Source: Apostichopus californicus
Taxonomy: Eukaryota; Echinodermata; Holothuroidea; Aspidochirotida; Stichopodidae
DNA length: 29,900 bases
Assembly (NCBI GenBank): GCA_020650975.1
Contig: JAIPMN010006615.1
Location: forward strand, 1 to 29,900
Reading direction: 5' to 3'
Shown: positions 11,453 to 22,205 of the stretch, in pieces
Layout of the letters: each line of letters starts with the position of its first letter
How positions within the stretch are numbered: position 1 is the stretch's first letter
Notes under the pieces: model-generated
Told to the model about the DNA's origin: nothing
The model's database searches: none
The model's input: only the letters and a program-made list of their open reading frames with translations
Position numbers and translations under genes: made by a program

Positions 11453-12082
11453 CTGTAACTGGAAAGAATGGAATGATATGAAGAAACTTAAGCAGCAACA
11501 CGACAATAGATCAGGCGTGAAGGAGACTGTCTCTATAGTACCGACATTGTGATTGGTCAGGGTTAGGGTCAATTTCGGTAAACATCAACGAATAGTAAAG
11601 GGATTAACAGAAGTATAAACAGATTCTGGATTTACGAAAAGATGGTATAGGTATGTCTTTGGGGAGGGGGAAACAGTGGTGCTGGGAAACATTGATTTGG
11701 GGTGCAGTGGCATGGTAGAAACAATTATGTGAGGACATGCCTTTGGAAGGGGGAGGGGAGAGGAGCTTTTGTCGACCCTCTGTAAATGTCAGATGAAAGA
11801 AATCCCTTCCCAATCATCCGTGAAACTTTGCATATTGAATGATGTCGTTGACTTGTTCATGTTATACATATACTCTAGAGTACAATGACAATGTCAGCAG
11901 TATACTCGTGCACCAGATTGCTAACTTTCACGATCATAATGATAGACGGGGTACATACCCCCGCCCCCCCCCCTCCCCCCGCCCACCTTCCTAACACTCT
12001 CGACCAACTTTGATTCTTTGCACAATAAACTACTTAAAATAGTAACCTAAAAAGGGAAGGGTTCGAAATCCGTTTAATTCTC

Positions 12083-12299
12083 TCAGTCCCATGCATATAT
12101 CAAAAGTATCGTTCTACTTTTCGACAAAGTTCAGATACGCAAGTCATTGCCAGATGCAAAAAATATAGTAAGAATATCATCATTAATGGTTTTTTTATAG
12201 CATTTTGACAATGTCTGAACACTTATAGAATTGGAATTGTTTTCCTAAAATTTACCAATCACCATGGTACATAGACGGCGTACATACCCCCCCCCCCCC
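12083..12299 (+). repeat. Left copy of a near-identical duplication beside the gap
   Basis: The sequence from TCAGTCCCATGCATATATC through CACCATGGTACATAGAC is repeated almost exactly at 12374-12569. The few differences are mostly single-base changes in homopolymers (T, A and C runs). A second landmark, ATAGACGG(G/C)GTACATACCCC followed by a C run, occurs at 11942 and 12271, 329 bases apart. The copy ends in a C run at the gap. Confidence 0.9.
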
Positions 12300-12373
12300 N
12301 NNNNNNNNNNNNNNNNNNNNNNNNNNNNNNNNNNNNNNNNNNNNNNNNNNNNNNNNNNNNNNNNNNNNNNNNN
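12300..12373. other. Assembly gap (74 N)
   Basis: A run of N directly after a poly-C tract. Landmarks left of the gap repeat at 329 bases but across the gap at only 291, so if the unit is constant the true gap would be about 38 bases longer, near 112. Confidence 0.99.
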
Positions 12374-12569
12374 TCAGTCCCATGCATATATCAAAAGTAT
12401 CGTTCTACTTTTCGACAAAGTTCAGATACGCAAGTCATTGCCAGATGCAAAAAATATAGTAAGAATATCATCATTAATGGTTCTTTTATAGCATTTTGAC
12501 AATGTCTGAACACTTATAGAATTGGAATTGTTTTTCCTAAATTTACCAAATCACCATGGTAATAGACCG
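12374..12569 (+). repeat. Right copy of the near-identical duplication beside the gap
   Basis: This matches 12083-12278 with only a few differences, such as TTCTTTTATAG for TTTTTTTATAG and shifts in A/T run lengths. It ends at CACCATGGTAATAGACCG, after which similarity stops. Either a true tandem duplication or two unmerged contig ends. Confidence 0.9.
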
Positions 12570-13306
12570 AGGTAAAGGTTATTGGTTACCGACGAATTTC
12601 ATATATTAGAAGGTCACCGCCATTAAACCCTTCAAAGTTGTTTTCCTTTGATCGGAGAGAGAAAGAGAGATGAACCTCTTGCATCTTTAGGCTACAATAT
12701 AGTTCGCCCACACATGCAAGGTAGCTAACTTCGTCCATGTATTCAATTCTAAGGTACACACCTCTAAAGGGGGTATACCGGTAAAATGTTTTTTTTTTTT
12801 TACTATCAAGCCAATTCCTTCTTTTTGGGAGGCTGTAATTCATGTTGAAGAGTTAGCTTAATCGTTCGCTTCCTTGGAGTGACCGTTAGTGGAAAGTTAG
12901 TTACAAATAAGCCCACGTTTTATATCTGAAAAACTCTTCGGTTTTTAAAGTGGGTTAGGTCAGGTTTCGGTTTCAAGTAGCTGGATTTAGTACCTGGCAA
13001 TTTAATGCTCGGTAAAGCGAAACGATACAATAGTATCATACCTATGTAGAACAGGGGAGGAATGAACTTATTCAGTAGAGTAGGGAGGGGGGGGGGGCGG
13101 TGGGCGGTGGGAGGGGTGTGAAATGATAGTTGCAAGGAGCGAAATAATAATATTGGTGGTACGATTTATTTGTCAAGGATTGTTGACTGCCAGACTTGGT
13201 GAGGTTAGAACATTCAGGAAGTTTAAATCGATGGATGATACGACAAATGACTGCAATTAAACAAAAAAGAAAGAAAATAATTATGAGATCACTGAAATCT
13301 TCTCAC

Positions 13307-13335
13307 CTTATCGTGTGTCCGTAACCTCTGAGCAT
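13307..13335 (-). CDS. Exon 2 of the putative secreted precursor (29 nt)
   Basis: A very short exon, too short to stand out as an ORF. It is defined by an excellent acceptor on the minus strand (TTTTTCTTCCCCCTTACAG) and a GTGAGA donor. Its first two bases complete the codon begun by exon 1 (G+AT = Asp). Nine more codons follow and it ends in phase 0, giving D-A-Q-R-L-R-T-H-D-K, residues 62-71. The peptide is basic and polar with no recognisable motif. It is accepted mainly because both splice sites are strong and the length of 29 nt is what keeps exons 1 and 3 in frame. Skipping it would shift the frame, unless the 11-nt microexon is used instead. Confidence 0.65.
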
Positions 13336-14439
13336 CTGTAAGGGGGAAGAAAAACAAATAGAAATAATAATAATGAAGGAATATTTAAACATATTGAGGA
13401 GCGATCTGTTCATGTTAAGTCCAAGTGCGGTGGAGGGAAATGGGGGGGGGGGGGCGGGGAAGGTCTTTTTTTAACCTGATAAAAAAATAAGAAATAACAT
13501 GTTTTTACTGTTATTATTATTAGTAACACGTTTATTGGGCACGATCAGATTTAATCCAATACGGATACATGGAGGGGATGGGGTGGTTAAAAAAGTGATC
13601 TTATTTATAAACAAAGAGAAAATAATATTTGCTCATAGTTATCTTTGCTTTATCTTTGACCTAACCACATCTTTAACCATTCTCTCATGTAAAACGCTGG
13701 ACAGTTTTAAAGCATCGACAAACAATAATAACACAAACAACCGAGTGATGATAAAATTAGAATTACTTAAGAAGTTTTAATCTTCGTTCGCGAGTGTTAA
13801 TTTAGCCATTTTGACTGTTTTATTTATTTTTTAGCATATCTCAAGGCGATGTTATACATTAATCGCTTTCATCACACCGACTTATTGACACCAGTAAGAT
13901 ATAGTTTCACAATTAGGGAGGAAGTTTAATTTAAAGTTTAAGTTTAATTATCCGATACACGATTATACTAACAGAGGTGTCAGAACAGATATGGCAATTC
14001 ATGTTAACATAAAATAAAAGTAGTTGTGTTATTCTGCAGTTCATTATGTTGGTGAATAATATTCATTACAAGGAAGGAGGTCGAGGTCAAATTGCAGCCA
14101 CAGACCCCTTTTCTTGACAAAAAAAATGTCCTAAAAATAATCTTAATGCATGGATTACTCAAACGGAATATTAAAATAGAAATCTTAATCTGTATTAATA
14201 AATAGAGGTGTATAATTAAGAATGAGCTGCTTAGTCTTGGGCGAGTAATTCAGAAAAAGATAAAAATTATATATATATATAAGTATATATTCCACCTTTT
14301 GCCAATCTTGAATCACTTATCAAGGATCCGAATGTCATTATGACGTCATTATGAGGTAACTTGTCATTGAGTATGCATCTATATGTGTATATGGTAAGAC
14401 GCAAACAATCGCTATATGTTACTCCGCCAGGATTGTCTT

Positions 14440-14640
14440 CAGGCAAAACTAGGGTGTTGAGCCATAAAAAACAGAGCCATAAAAAGCCAAATAAACAAAC
14501 AAAGTGCTGTTTAGTTCCATAACAAATTCATAACATGAATAAATTAAATTCGGGGTACTATAGCAACAGGTTCGATTTGAGCAAGGGATCATGCTGGTTT
14601 GAACCCAGTGTAGCGGCAACTGATTTTTTCTTGAGATTAA
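14440..14640 (-). repeat. Possible SINE-like remnant
   Basis: On the minus strand, GCCGCTACACTGGGTTCAAACCAGC contains a B-box-like GGTTCAAACC about 50 bases downstream of a poor A-box-like TGGTTTTAATC. No conserved body or tail follows. Weak support only. Confidence 0.15.
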
Positions 14641-16199
14641 AACCATTAAGACAATGCATGCATGCTCATTATACTCTCTATTTTAAATGGTTTCTCCTAC
14701 ACCTTTGAATATAAATGAGATAACGAACGCGCTAATTACCGCGACATACCTGATTTGATCCCCAAACAAATTGTTAGAGATTTGAAATTTATATTTCATC
14801 TGGAAACAGGGTCTGGTCATTATTAATAGCTTTTAAAAGTTACATTTAGTCAACAACAAAAAATGAAAAAAAAAACCAACAATTGTGGTCAAGACTTCGT
14901 TTTGTTTTGTAGATATGATTGATGGTGTATTAAAATATATCATATTATTGTCTAATATATTAATATGGGCTTGGTATAATTATCTTGCATTTATTGACAA
15001 ACAACTTTATTGCCTCGTATTTCCTGATATACTAACATAACATTGACATCATTGCGGAAATGGATCCAATTTTCATTTCCCAATTTCTCCCTTCCCTTCC
15101 CCTCCTCTTCCCTTTCCTTCCCTCCCCTCACCATACAAATAATAAGATTTCAAGCACTAAACCAGCTTATTTTACATCATAAGGAAAGAGTTTATAAACA
15201 GAGATCTTTAGAATACAATAGGTTCTGTATAGAGTCTATATGCAGACTAGGCTGTTAACTTTTTTAATGGTGAAATGAAGTTGTGAGGACTTTAGAGTTG
15301 ATACAAGAAAACTGCAATATTGGGGAAATGTCGTTATTATTGTCACCTTCAATACGTCACCACTTACATCATAATCATCATAATTATGATCATCTTCACA
15401 TGATGTGGCTATTCTCTGATTGATTCTCTTTTTAGTGTTTGAAAAGTGTCGTATGAATTTTGAGCCTAAAGAATTAGGTAAAACTTAACTATTTTTCTCA
15501 AATATCTTGCAAATGTATATATACCCTCCATTTATTTCAATCGTAAAGTACTTAAATATAAGTTGGCTGATTATATGCATTAGTCATCAAAATAGCAAAA
15601 AGAGCAAAGATCTTTTTGCAGCTCCTAATATTTTTTCCTCAAAATCATGAAAACTATCATCAGTTTTTAAGTATATCTTTCAATTCTTCCCGCTGTTTCT
15701 AATTACAGTCTGTGTTCTACAATTCTTGGTGTGTGGAGATCATATCACTAATTCACACCGCGAAACTGACGCAAAACCTTCGAGTACACGGTCAATCAAA
15801 AACCAACCCTCAATTCATGATTAATGAAGAGTCACTTTTCAGAAAAGTTTAATAGAAGGAAAATTTAAGTGTCATAAAAGATAGCTCTGTTTTCAATTTT
15901 TGTTATCTCGTAATATCATGATAATTTTGTGGCGAGGAGACACTTCAGTTATATGAGGGAGGGCATTAATAAAGCGCTTGATCAGAAAGAAAACGGAAAC
16001 TACCCATCCCTTTCCGGCCTTCATCATCTCAGCAGCTTGGATGAAGGACGAAAGACACTGTGACCTCTCTCTTTCTCTCTCTCCTACATTTATCAGTATA
16101 TTAAAGAGGAACTTTCTGATATTATCGGAAAACTGAAATTCTTTTTTCTTCATTAAGTCGGCGTTCTTCGATGAAGGATTAACAATGTGACCGAGCATA

Positions 16200-16585
16200 A
16201 TTATAATAATAATAATATTAGTAATAATAATAGTGGTTAGTGCCGCGTAGTGATAGTAGTAGTGATATTGATAATGATAGATTATTTTTAGATTTATAAA
16301 GCGCAGACTTATCCACCGATAACGGTCTCACTGACGCATCCAATATTACCCTGGTCAACGATAACCTATCAAACACAGAGACAATCCCTCCTCATGACAG
16401 CAGCTAAACAGCGCCCAAACTGACTATTTATCTCAAAGGTCCCCATTTCTACACCTTGGTGAAAGAGAGGCAATGGAGATTAAAGATGCCTTACCCAAGG
16501 ACACAAAGTAAAGAACTGACCAGGACTCGAACCTGCACACCTTTAGATCACAAGTCCACTGCCTTAACCACTTGACCACAAAAAA
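16200..16585 (-). mobile_element. tRNA-derived SINE
   Basis: Read on the minus strand, the element starts with a tRNA-like head: A box TGGTCAAGTGG (16578-16568) and B box GGTTCGAGTCC (16533-16523), the usual pol III internal promoter. The head cannot fold a proper acceptor stem, so it is not a working tRNA gene. A body follows with GTGTCCTTGGGTAAGGCAT and CCAAGGTGTAGAAATGGGGAC, a pattern familiar from SINEs of marine invertebrates and fish. The 3' end has GCGCTTTATAAATC and a tail of AAT/ATT triplets near 16200-16260, consistent with LINE-dependent priming on a short repeat tail. It sits in intron 1 in the same orientation as the gene. I did not identify clear target-site duplications. Confidence 0.85.
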
Positions 16586-19500
16586 TGAAACCAAATCGGT
16601 CGTTAATGGTAACATATTTGTTTTCACTGGTGCTGAATTTTCATAAGTAAAGATCAGTGCTTTGTATAACCCAATAGAATCACTCAATCATGGAGGCCAA
16701 AAATCATTCTAATTACTCACATTCTATAGAAGTAAACGTTTCCAATTTTTGGAAAGACCCTGGCAGTATATGTGCATCATAGACTATTCCGTATAGCGAT
16801 AACTGTATACCGTATGTCGCCTTGTATACCATGGACTATTTACTGTTTAATAAGTATTTCCACAGATTGGTTGATGCCATTAAGGTTAACACAGCCCACA
16901 CATCAAGGATTTATATAACTGCCAATACGTTTCGTTTTCGATAATGATAATCTATTAAATTCCCCCAAACTACATCTTTTAGTCAATCTTACCCGAAATG
17001 ATTGTCTTTATCCCATGTTAAGGTTTTACTCTGTAACGTATACTCATCAAATGATACGCTTATTTCCGTTGGGGATAAACCTTTAATTACATTGCGTTAT
17101 TTTATACACATTATGTTTACGACGAAGTGGTAATCCATATGAATATATTATATTCTACGATCATTTGTCTCGTTTGATGAATTCTTAAGAAATGATTAAT
17201 TTCGACAGTTATTCAATAGGCCTTTTCTGATTTTTTAATTTATAACCATTTAGGAAGTTAGAGATTATATTCAAATATTTCCAAAGATCGGAGATTTCAA
17301 ACTTCTAACATACGACTTCATTTCTTTTTTTTAATTAATGAAATTTATGGAACGCCAAATGGATCAACAGATGTAATTAGATTTTGTAAAGTTATTTTCT
17401 CGTTAGTGTATTTGATATCAATTGATATTGGGGTGGTCGATGGGGATGTGGGTGGTTTAGGGGAGGGTGTAAACCATCCCTTCTTCAAGCACACACAAAA
17501 ATAAAAGGAGTCATTAGCACATCCTTGCGTATTGACCTAATTACATACCTAATTTGTAGCCTAAATAATAAATGCACCATTTCACGGTGAGGGGAGGACC
17601 CCAGCGCCCTCAGGGCCACAATCCTCCTTTTTAAAAACTGCTGAATCGGCTAATGCATGTGGCTGATGTAATCAAACGCTGTTGCTATAAGTTGGCTTAT
17701 GCATGGAATTCATTAAAGGAATCAATTACGATTAGTGACCTTTTTGTGAAATAATATAAATTTAAAGAAGAATGGAAAAATCTTCAGAGCAGAAACCGAT
17801 TCAGTGGACATTTAAGCGCGCATACAGAATACGAACATTCTCACGAAAAATGATGACATTTGAAACATATGTACAACTGTAAAATGACATTTGAAATGCG
17901 TTTTGTGTGATGCGTATGACTCTTTACAGCAGCAACATTTATGTTTATAAGTGTGTTACATTTTAGTTCCGACTATGCATATCCTCCAGCACAAGGATGT
18001 ATCTTCAGGACATCGTTATGTCTGGTGTGATGCCTTATATTGCCAGATGCCAAATATTGAGGATGCTTTGTTTTGACTTAACAAATCTGGATCTATTAGA
18101 AGAGTCTAAAAATAAATTAGGATAATGAAAATTGATTACACGAAGTACGCTAATTTTAATGCAAAGCGCAGAAGCGTGTAGAGGGTAGACGCAATAAAAA
18201 TTTATTCAGCCTTGTTACTTAAATCAATAATACGTATAATATCACTTCAGGAATCAAACTATTTTTTGTTTCAGTTATTATTTGTATCTCTACAACTAAT
18301 CTGTCTGCTTCTAATGAGTATTCTCTTATTAGCAGTTCCGAAATTTAAGAAAGAAATGATTCGTCTTTTAGTTTTACATTACATATTACACGACTTCCAG
18401 ACAATTTTTTTTAGAGTAACATTTTCCTAATTAAGAATCGTATACTCAGTTTAAATATCAAAGTTATATGTGTGAGTCATATCGGATGTTCGTCTCTCAA
18501 AATGATTTTGATTTAAAAAAAAAAGGTAACAAATTATTGCCTCAAATTTGAATTCGGAGAGTATACTTTAAATATGTATAACGTAAGGGATCCATTGCAC
18601 ATTAATACGTTAATTACTGTCACATCAAGATAATACCAATTAAAGACCAATCACAAAAAAATGAGGTCTATACCCTGTTTTAAACATGATACGTTTGTTT
18701 AGACTTTGGTGCATGAAGAGACGCTTTATCAGTAGCTTGTATCTTCATCAAAAGAACAAAATCTCAATTTGAAGTTAATATGTCCTAAAAGTTGAAATCG
18801 GATAGACTTCATCCAGGAATATGTAATACTGGCAAACTTTGTTTCCGAGAAACTAGATCCCAAAATTGTCATCTTTTCAGAACTTCTCGTAATAAGAGAA
18901 ACAATAGTTTAAAGAAGTATTGGTTTCTGGTAGAATTACGCATCCGAAGACACACCATAAACCATTTCTTGACCACAATTAAGGATTCAAACCAGATATT
19001 ATAGGCATTTTGTGGCGTTTCCGGTTCAATAGGTAGAAGATGTTATAAGCAGTATTGAGTAATACGAGTATCTATGTATCTTTTATTAACAACTTGTGTT
19101 ATAGTTTACTTCTGTCGATTGGGAAATATCAGAAAACTTATTACTGAGCGAAGAGGTTTGATTTTGAGATGTCGGATAAGGGATAAGGTGCCAATGGGGT
19201 GGTCCCGCTGGAGGTACCATGCAGGAGGCGACAAGAGAGAGAGAGAGGTGGGGGAGGGGGATTTCTTTTGAGGTTTGAGGACAGAAGGGTACAAATCCAA
19301 GAATGGAATGACGTCAAGTTATTACAACTATAGGAAGTCGATAAATTCAAAATCATAGATTTTAGATCAATTCTTGTTAATAAAAGCCATCGATGATATC
19401 TGGAGCAACGTTTAGAAAGATTAGAAACATTTATTCCATCTGACGGACACTGTCAGCCCCAGTTATTATGGCAATTAGGCCAGTCTTAACACGTTTACGA

Positions 19501-20388
19501 TTGTACTTATATGTTAAATACAGAAAGTGTCCATTTGACAAAACGGATGTGGTTTGCTTTGACCTGACCAATCCGAAACAACAACCACTGTGACGTCATA
19601 CATGGTATGTAAATAATCTTCTTCAATTATCAGAATCGACCCTATAATAGTTTACACAAAAGGGACCATTTTCATGTTTGGTTCTTGGTTGTTTTTGTCA
19701 AATACTGATGACGTAGACATGATCGCCTTTTGCGTCACTGACATTATGAAGGCTATATATGTTTTGTTCTTTTTATCATACCTTGCAAACACTGCCTACT
19801 CAATATCGATGTCAAAAACATGCAACCAACATTATCTTTAAGTGCAATGTCAGTTTTTAACTTTGTGGAAAAGCAATTAAAATTTCTCTCCATGTCCAGT
19901 ATAGTCTTGTATTATCCAAGTGACTCGTTAAACAGATTCTTTGTGTTTTATATGAGGTTTCTTCCGCTTTCGGTGTCAAACAATATGGCCTCGTATAGAA
20001 GTTCAAAACATGTTTTATTTATAACTTATCAAATTAGCACACAGTATCTTCACTTTTGTTATTCAGTAAAGATATATACTTCATTTACAACACTGCTCTC
20101 ATCAACGAGTCAACAATTTTGTTTTATCAAATTCGTTGTCGTAATTTTGACATTTATAACGGGGAGAGCCTGAGGCAGAACAAGTATACGCTATTTATTA
20201 ATAAGCTTAATTTATCATTTGATTATATATTCGAGTTTCAAAGTGACAAACTCAATGGGTTGTATTGGAACATTCAACTTTGCGTTTTTCAGAAAACATG
20301 ATACAAATTGTAGAATGATCATTCAGTATTTGAACTAATACGGAAAAGGTAAAACTATGTTTGTTCTGAAAATAATAAAGGCACTTAC

Positions 20389-20399
20389 AAGTGATACAT
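20389..20399 (-). other. Possible 11-nt alternative microexon
   Basis: On the minus strand, a pyrimidine-rich stretch ending in CCTTTCTGAG precedes ATGTATCACTT, which is followed by the strong donor GTAAGTGCC. The 11 nt enter in phase 1 and leave in phase 0, exactly like the 29-nt exon 2. Exon 1 to microexon to exon 3 would stay in frame, replacing ten residues with D-V-S-L. A longer version (20422-20389, 34 nt) with a better acceptor (TTTTCTTTTTCAG) would instead cause a stop at the end of exon 2. Only motif evidence supports this; the upstream intron would be just 63-86 nt and contains a long T run. Confidence 0.25.
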
Positions 20400-20485
20400 C
20401 TCAGAAAGGAATATAAAAATGACTGAAAAAGAAAACGACAAAATTAAAAATTAAAAAAAAAAAAAAAAAATGGTTTTCAACTCAC

Positions 20486-20669
20486 CTGATTTTCTATCTT
20501 CTATAACTAGTTCTAAAAAAAGTTTTTGAAATTTGTCTAGAGTTGGATTAAATGATTCTTCTGGACTGAATTCAATTAACTGGTCATTAGGTTTTCGATG
20601 TGACGTCAGAGGTACGCCTTCTGTGGATCTCCATCTCGACAAAATAAGCGGGATTAAAATTGCCACCAT
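20486..20669 (-). CDS. Exon 1 of the putative secreted precursor (N-terminus, likely signal segment)
   Basis: This exon is 184 nt, or 61 codons plus one base, and ends at CAG|GTGAGTTG. The frame opens with ATG at 20669 and a hydrophobic run (V-A-I-L-I-P-L-I-L-S, residues 2-11). Next come R-W-R-S-T-E-G and a polar stretch rich in Pro, Glu and Lys, with an amphipathic segment near residues 44-57 (D-K-F-Q-K-L-F-L-E-L-V-I-E-D). The run could be a signal-peptide core, but it lacks the usual basic n-region and a clear small-x-small cleavage site. The ATG directly follows an acceptor-like sequence, a T-rich tract ending in CGTAACAG. Translation may therefore start in an unseen upstream exon, or this may be the first coding exon after a non-coding leader exon. 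A TGACGTCA lies inside the exon at 20601-20608. The domain family is unrecognised. Confidence 0.7.
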
Positions 20670-21946
20670 CTGTTACGAAATAATAAAATGAAAACTAAAA
20701 ATGTTTTAGAAATTGTCTAATTAACGTAGATACTGACTCGTCTCTGATAAATATTTTTTTCCTATTATAACTATATCTTTGAAAATCATCGTCAAAGTCG
20801 GTGGATGGACGCAAAACACAATGATCTTGTGCAAATAAAATAAAACCTATAAAGTGTGCTGTATGCATTGGAGGACCTCAAACCAGCTCCTCGTGAGATT
20901 GCAAACATAAACCATAACTTTGCATTTAAGATACCTTCCTGCTAGCATCATATCTATGAGAGTATTCAAGTTCAAGAAGATAAAAATTATTGAATAAAAC
21001 TATTTTTATTTATTTTTTGTCATGTCAATCTGAAAGTTGCCGCGAAACCGTTCAACTCTCAACTCTCTTGTTAAATTAAGTTTATGACAGGTTCGACTCT
21101 TTGATTTATTTCATCAAAGCCCTGATTTCCACCTGCTGCTGATGCACACAACATCGCTTTACCCAGCCAAAAATACTCCCACGCCCTTAAGAACCGAGTA
21201 TATTTGGCAATCGACAGCAAATTTAGCACCAATTAACGCGCGTCGTCTTCAATATGAAGTCAATGGTGTTTCGCGAGGCCACCCCTGGTAATTAATCCTA
21301 CTCTCCACGCCAATTCTTTGCCTTTTCACTCATTTTACGCCTTTCGGGAATATTTGTACAGCGTTCTCAACTGCAACTGTTAAATAAGGTAATTGCATCA
21401 AAACTGAACGTTGCTAAATGTCAAAGATACGTCGGGAAAAGCTCTGTTTTTCTTCGCCGCTCATTATTAACCTATTTCGCTGAAGCCATAAACCAAGGGT
21501 TACACCCTTAGGTTTCTACAGAGATTAAGAAACCAGAAGAGAAAAACAAAGACACGCTAACTGGACCCTTGTATAACATTTAAGAATAATGCAACCAAAG
21601 GTGAGTTTACAATGACGATGATGCCCGGAAGGTCAGTGAGCAGATGTAGCATCTTCTAATTATGAAGAGATGTGTTCTAATCCAGTGTGTATATAGGCAT
21701 ATCATTGATTTAGGAACATATGTATTTGCTCAGTGCAGTATATTTCAAACCTTATCAGTTGTCAGATTTGTCCATCTCAATATAGAGGAGTTTCAAACTT
21801 CTGGTGTTGAGGGGGCTTTTTTCATGTAATAACAAACTGTCATTTATGGGAACAGTCTATTAAACATATCATATTAATTATTAACCAGAAAGTTCTTTGT
21901 ACATGTGCAATTGTGCATGATAACACTCAACGCTATTGGCAACGCC
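20670..21946. other. Non-coding DNA 5' of exon 1
   Basis: On the minus strand this begins with the acceptor-like tract just before exon 1. No ORF, promoter motif or repeat family could be recognised. It is probably either an upstream intron or the promoter region of the gene. Confidence 0.5.
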
Positions 21947-22205
21947 TATGTACGGTGGTGCTAAAGGGACGTACGAGTTGCAGACAACTGGTCAAAAACT
22001 AGTATTTTCCATTTGTCCAGTAGTCAAGTTACATGCAACATAGCAACCCGACAATTTGACAATTTTCATGATGTCGTATTAAGTTAACTTGCCAACTCGA
22101 CAAATATCGTATTTTGGACCAAAATATACAACTTTGTCGTGATGTCATTTGATACTTACACGTCAAATCTAAAACTCGTTTGTCGCTTCAGAACCACCGT
22201 ACATA
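21947..22205. mobile_element. MITE-like element with terminal inverted repeats (259 bp)
   Basis: The left end TATGTACGGTGGTGCTAAAG and the reverse complement of the right end TATGTACGGTGGTTCTGAAG agree closely, and the similarity runs on for about 34 bases (both reach ACGAGTT). No transposase is encoded. The interior has a second imperfect inverted repeat: CGACAAATATCGTATTTTGG near 22098-22117 against a matching arm near 22120-22140. The TA next to CGGTGG at each end would fit a TA target-site duplication of the Tc1/mariner type, but the flanking bases are also symmetrical, so the boundary is uncertain. It would be mobilised in trans, if at all. Confidence 0.75.

Larger units (their letters stand above)
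11453..13306 (-). other. Intron 2 of the precursor gene
   Basis: Non-coding. It contains the duplicated segment and assembly gap (11942-12569), a GA tract near 12655-12671, a T run near 12789-12800 and a long G run near 13086-13097 followed by GGTGGG repeats that could fold as a G-quadruplex. No additional exon is needed, since exons 2 and 3 join in phase 0. Confidence 0.55.
13336..20485 (-). other. Intron 1 of the precursor gene (about 7.1 kb)
   Basis: Large AT-rich intron. It contains G-runs near 13442-13454, a (TA)n tract near 14270-14280, a long polypyrimidine stretch at about 15077-15132, the SINE at about 16200-16585, a GA-rich tract near 19232-19260 and a T-run on the minus strand next to exon 1. 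TGACGTCA occurs at 14341, 19309 and 19591. ORFs in this interval look random: low-complexity or Phe/Leu/Ser-rich without motifs. Confidence 0.55.
6557..20669 (-). other. Gene model: four-exon 5' part of a putative secreted, convertase-processed precursor
   Basis: Seen: four minus-strand exons (20669-20486, 13335-13307, 11452-11339, 6722-6557). Each begins after a pyrimidine-rich tract ending in CAG and ends at a strong donor (GTGAGT, GTGAGA, GTAAGT and GTAAGA in order). Phases agree: exon 1 leaves 1 nt, exon 2 (29 nt) completes the codon and ends in phase 0, exon 3 is 38 whole codons, and exon 4 is 55 codons plus 1 nt. The 493 nt joined give one open frame of 164 codons. The product has a short hydrophobic N-terminus, a charged region, an N-T-S sequon near residue 127, and R-S-K-R at 161-164 followed by Gly. 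Inference: a pro-region of a secreted growth-factor, hormone or zymogen precursor. The mature part is not in view. I do not recognise the family. No promoter, 5' UTR or polyadenylation site can be assigned. Confidence 0.75.

Noticed and set aside
15893..16198. 101-codon minus-strand ORF beside the SINE tail
   Set aside because: It contains a GAGA microsatellite coding E-R repeats and shows no motif or splice context.
16510..16585. Functional tRNA gene
   Set aside because: A and B boxes are present but the acceptor stem does not pair, and a SINE body and tail follow.
19820..20173. 117-codon plus-strand ORF, the longest outside or almost outside repeats
   Set aside because: Phe/Ser/Leu-rich composition typical of AT-rich random sequence, no motif, and antisense to the supported gene.
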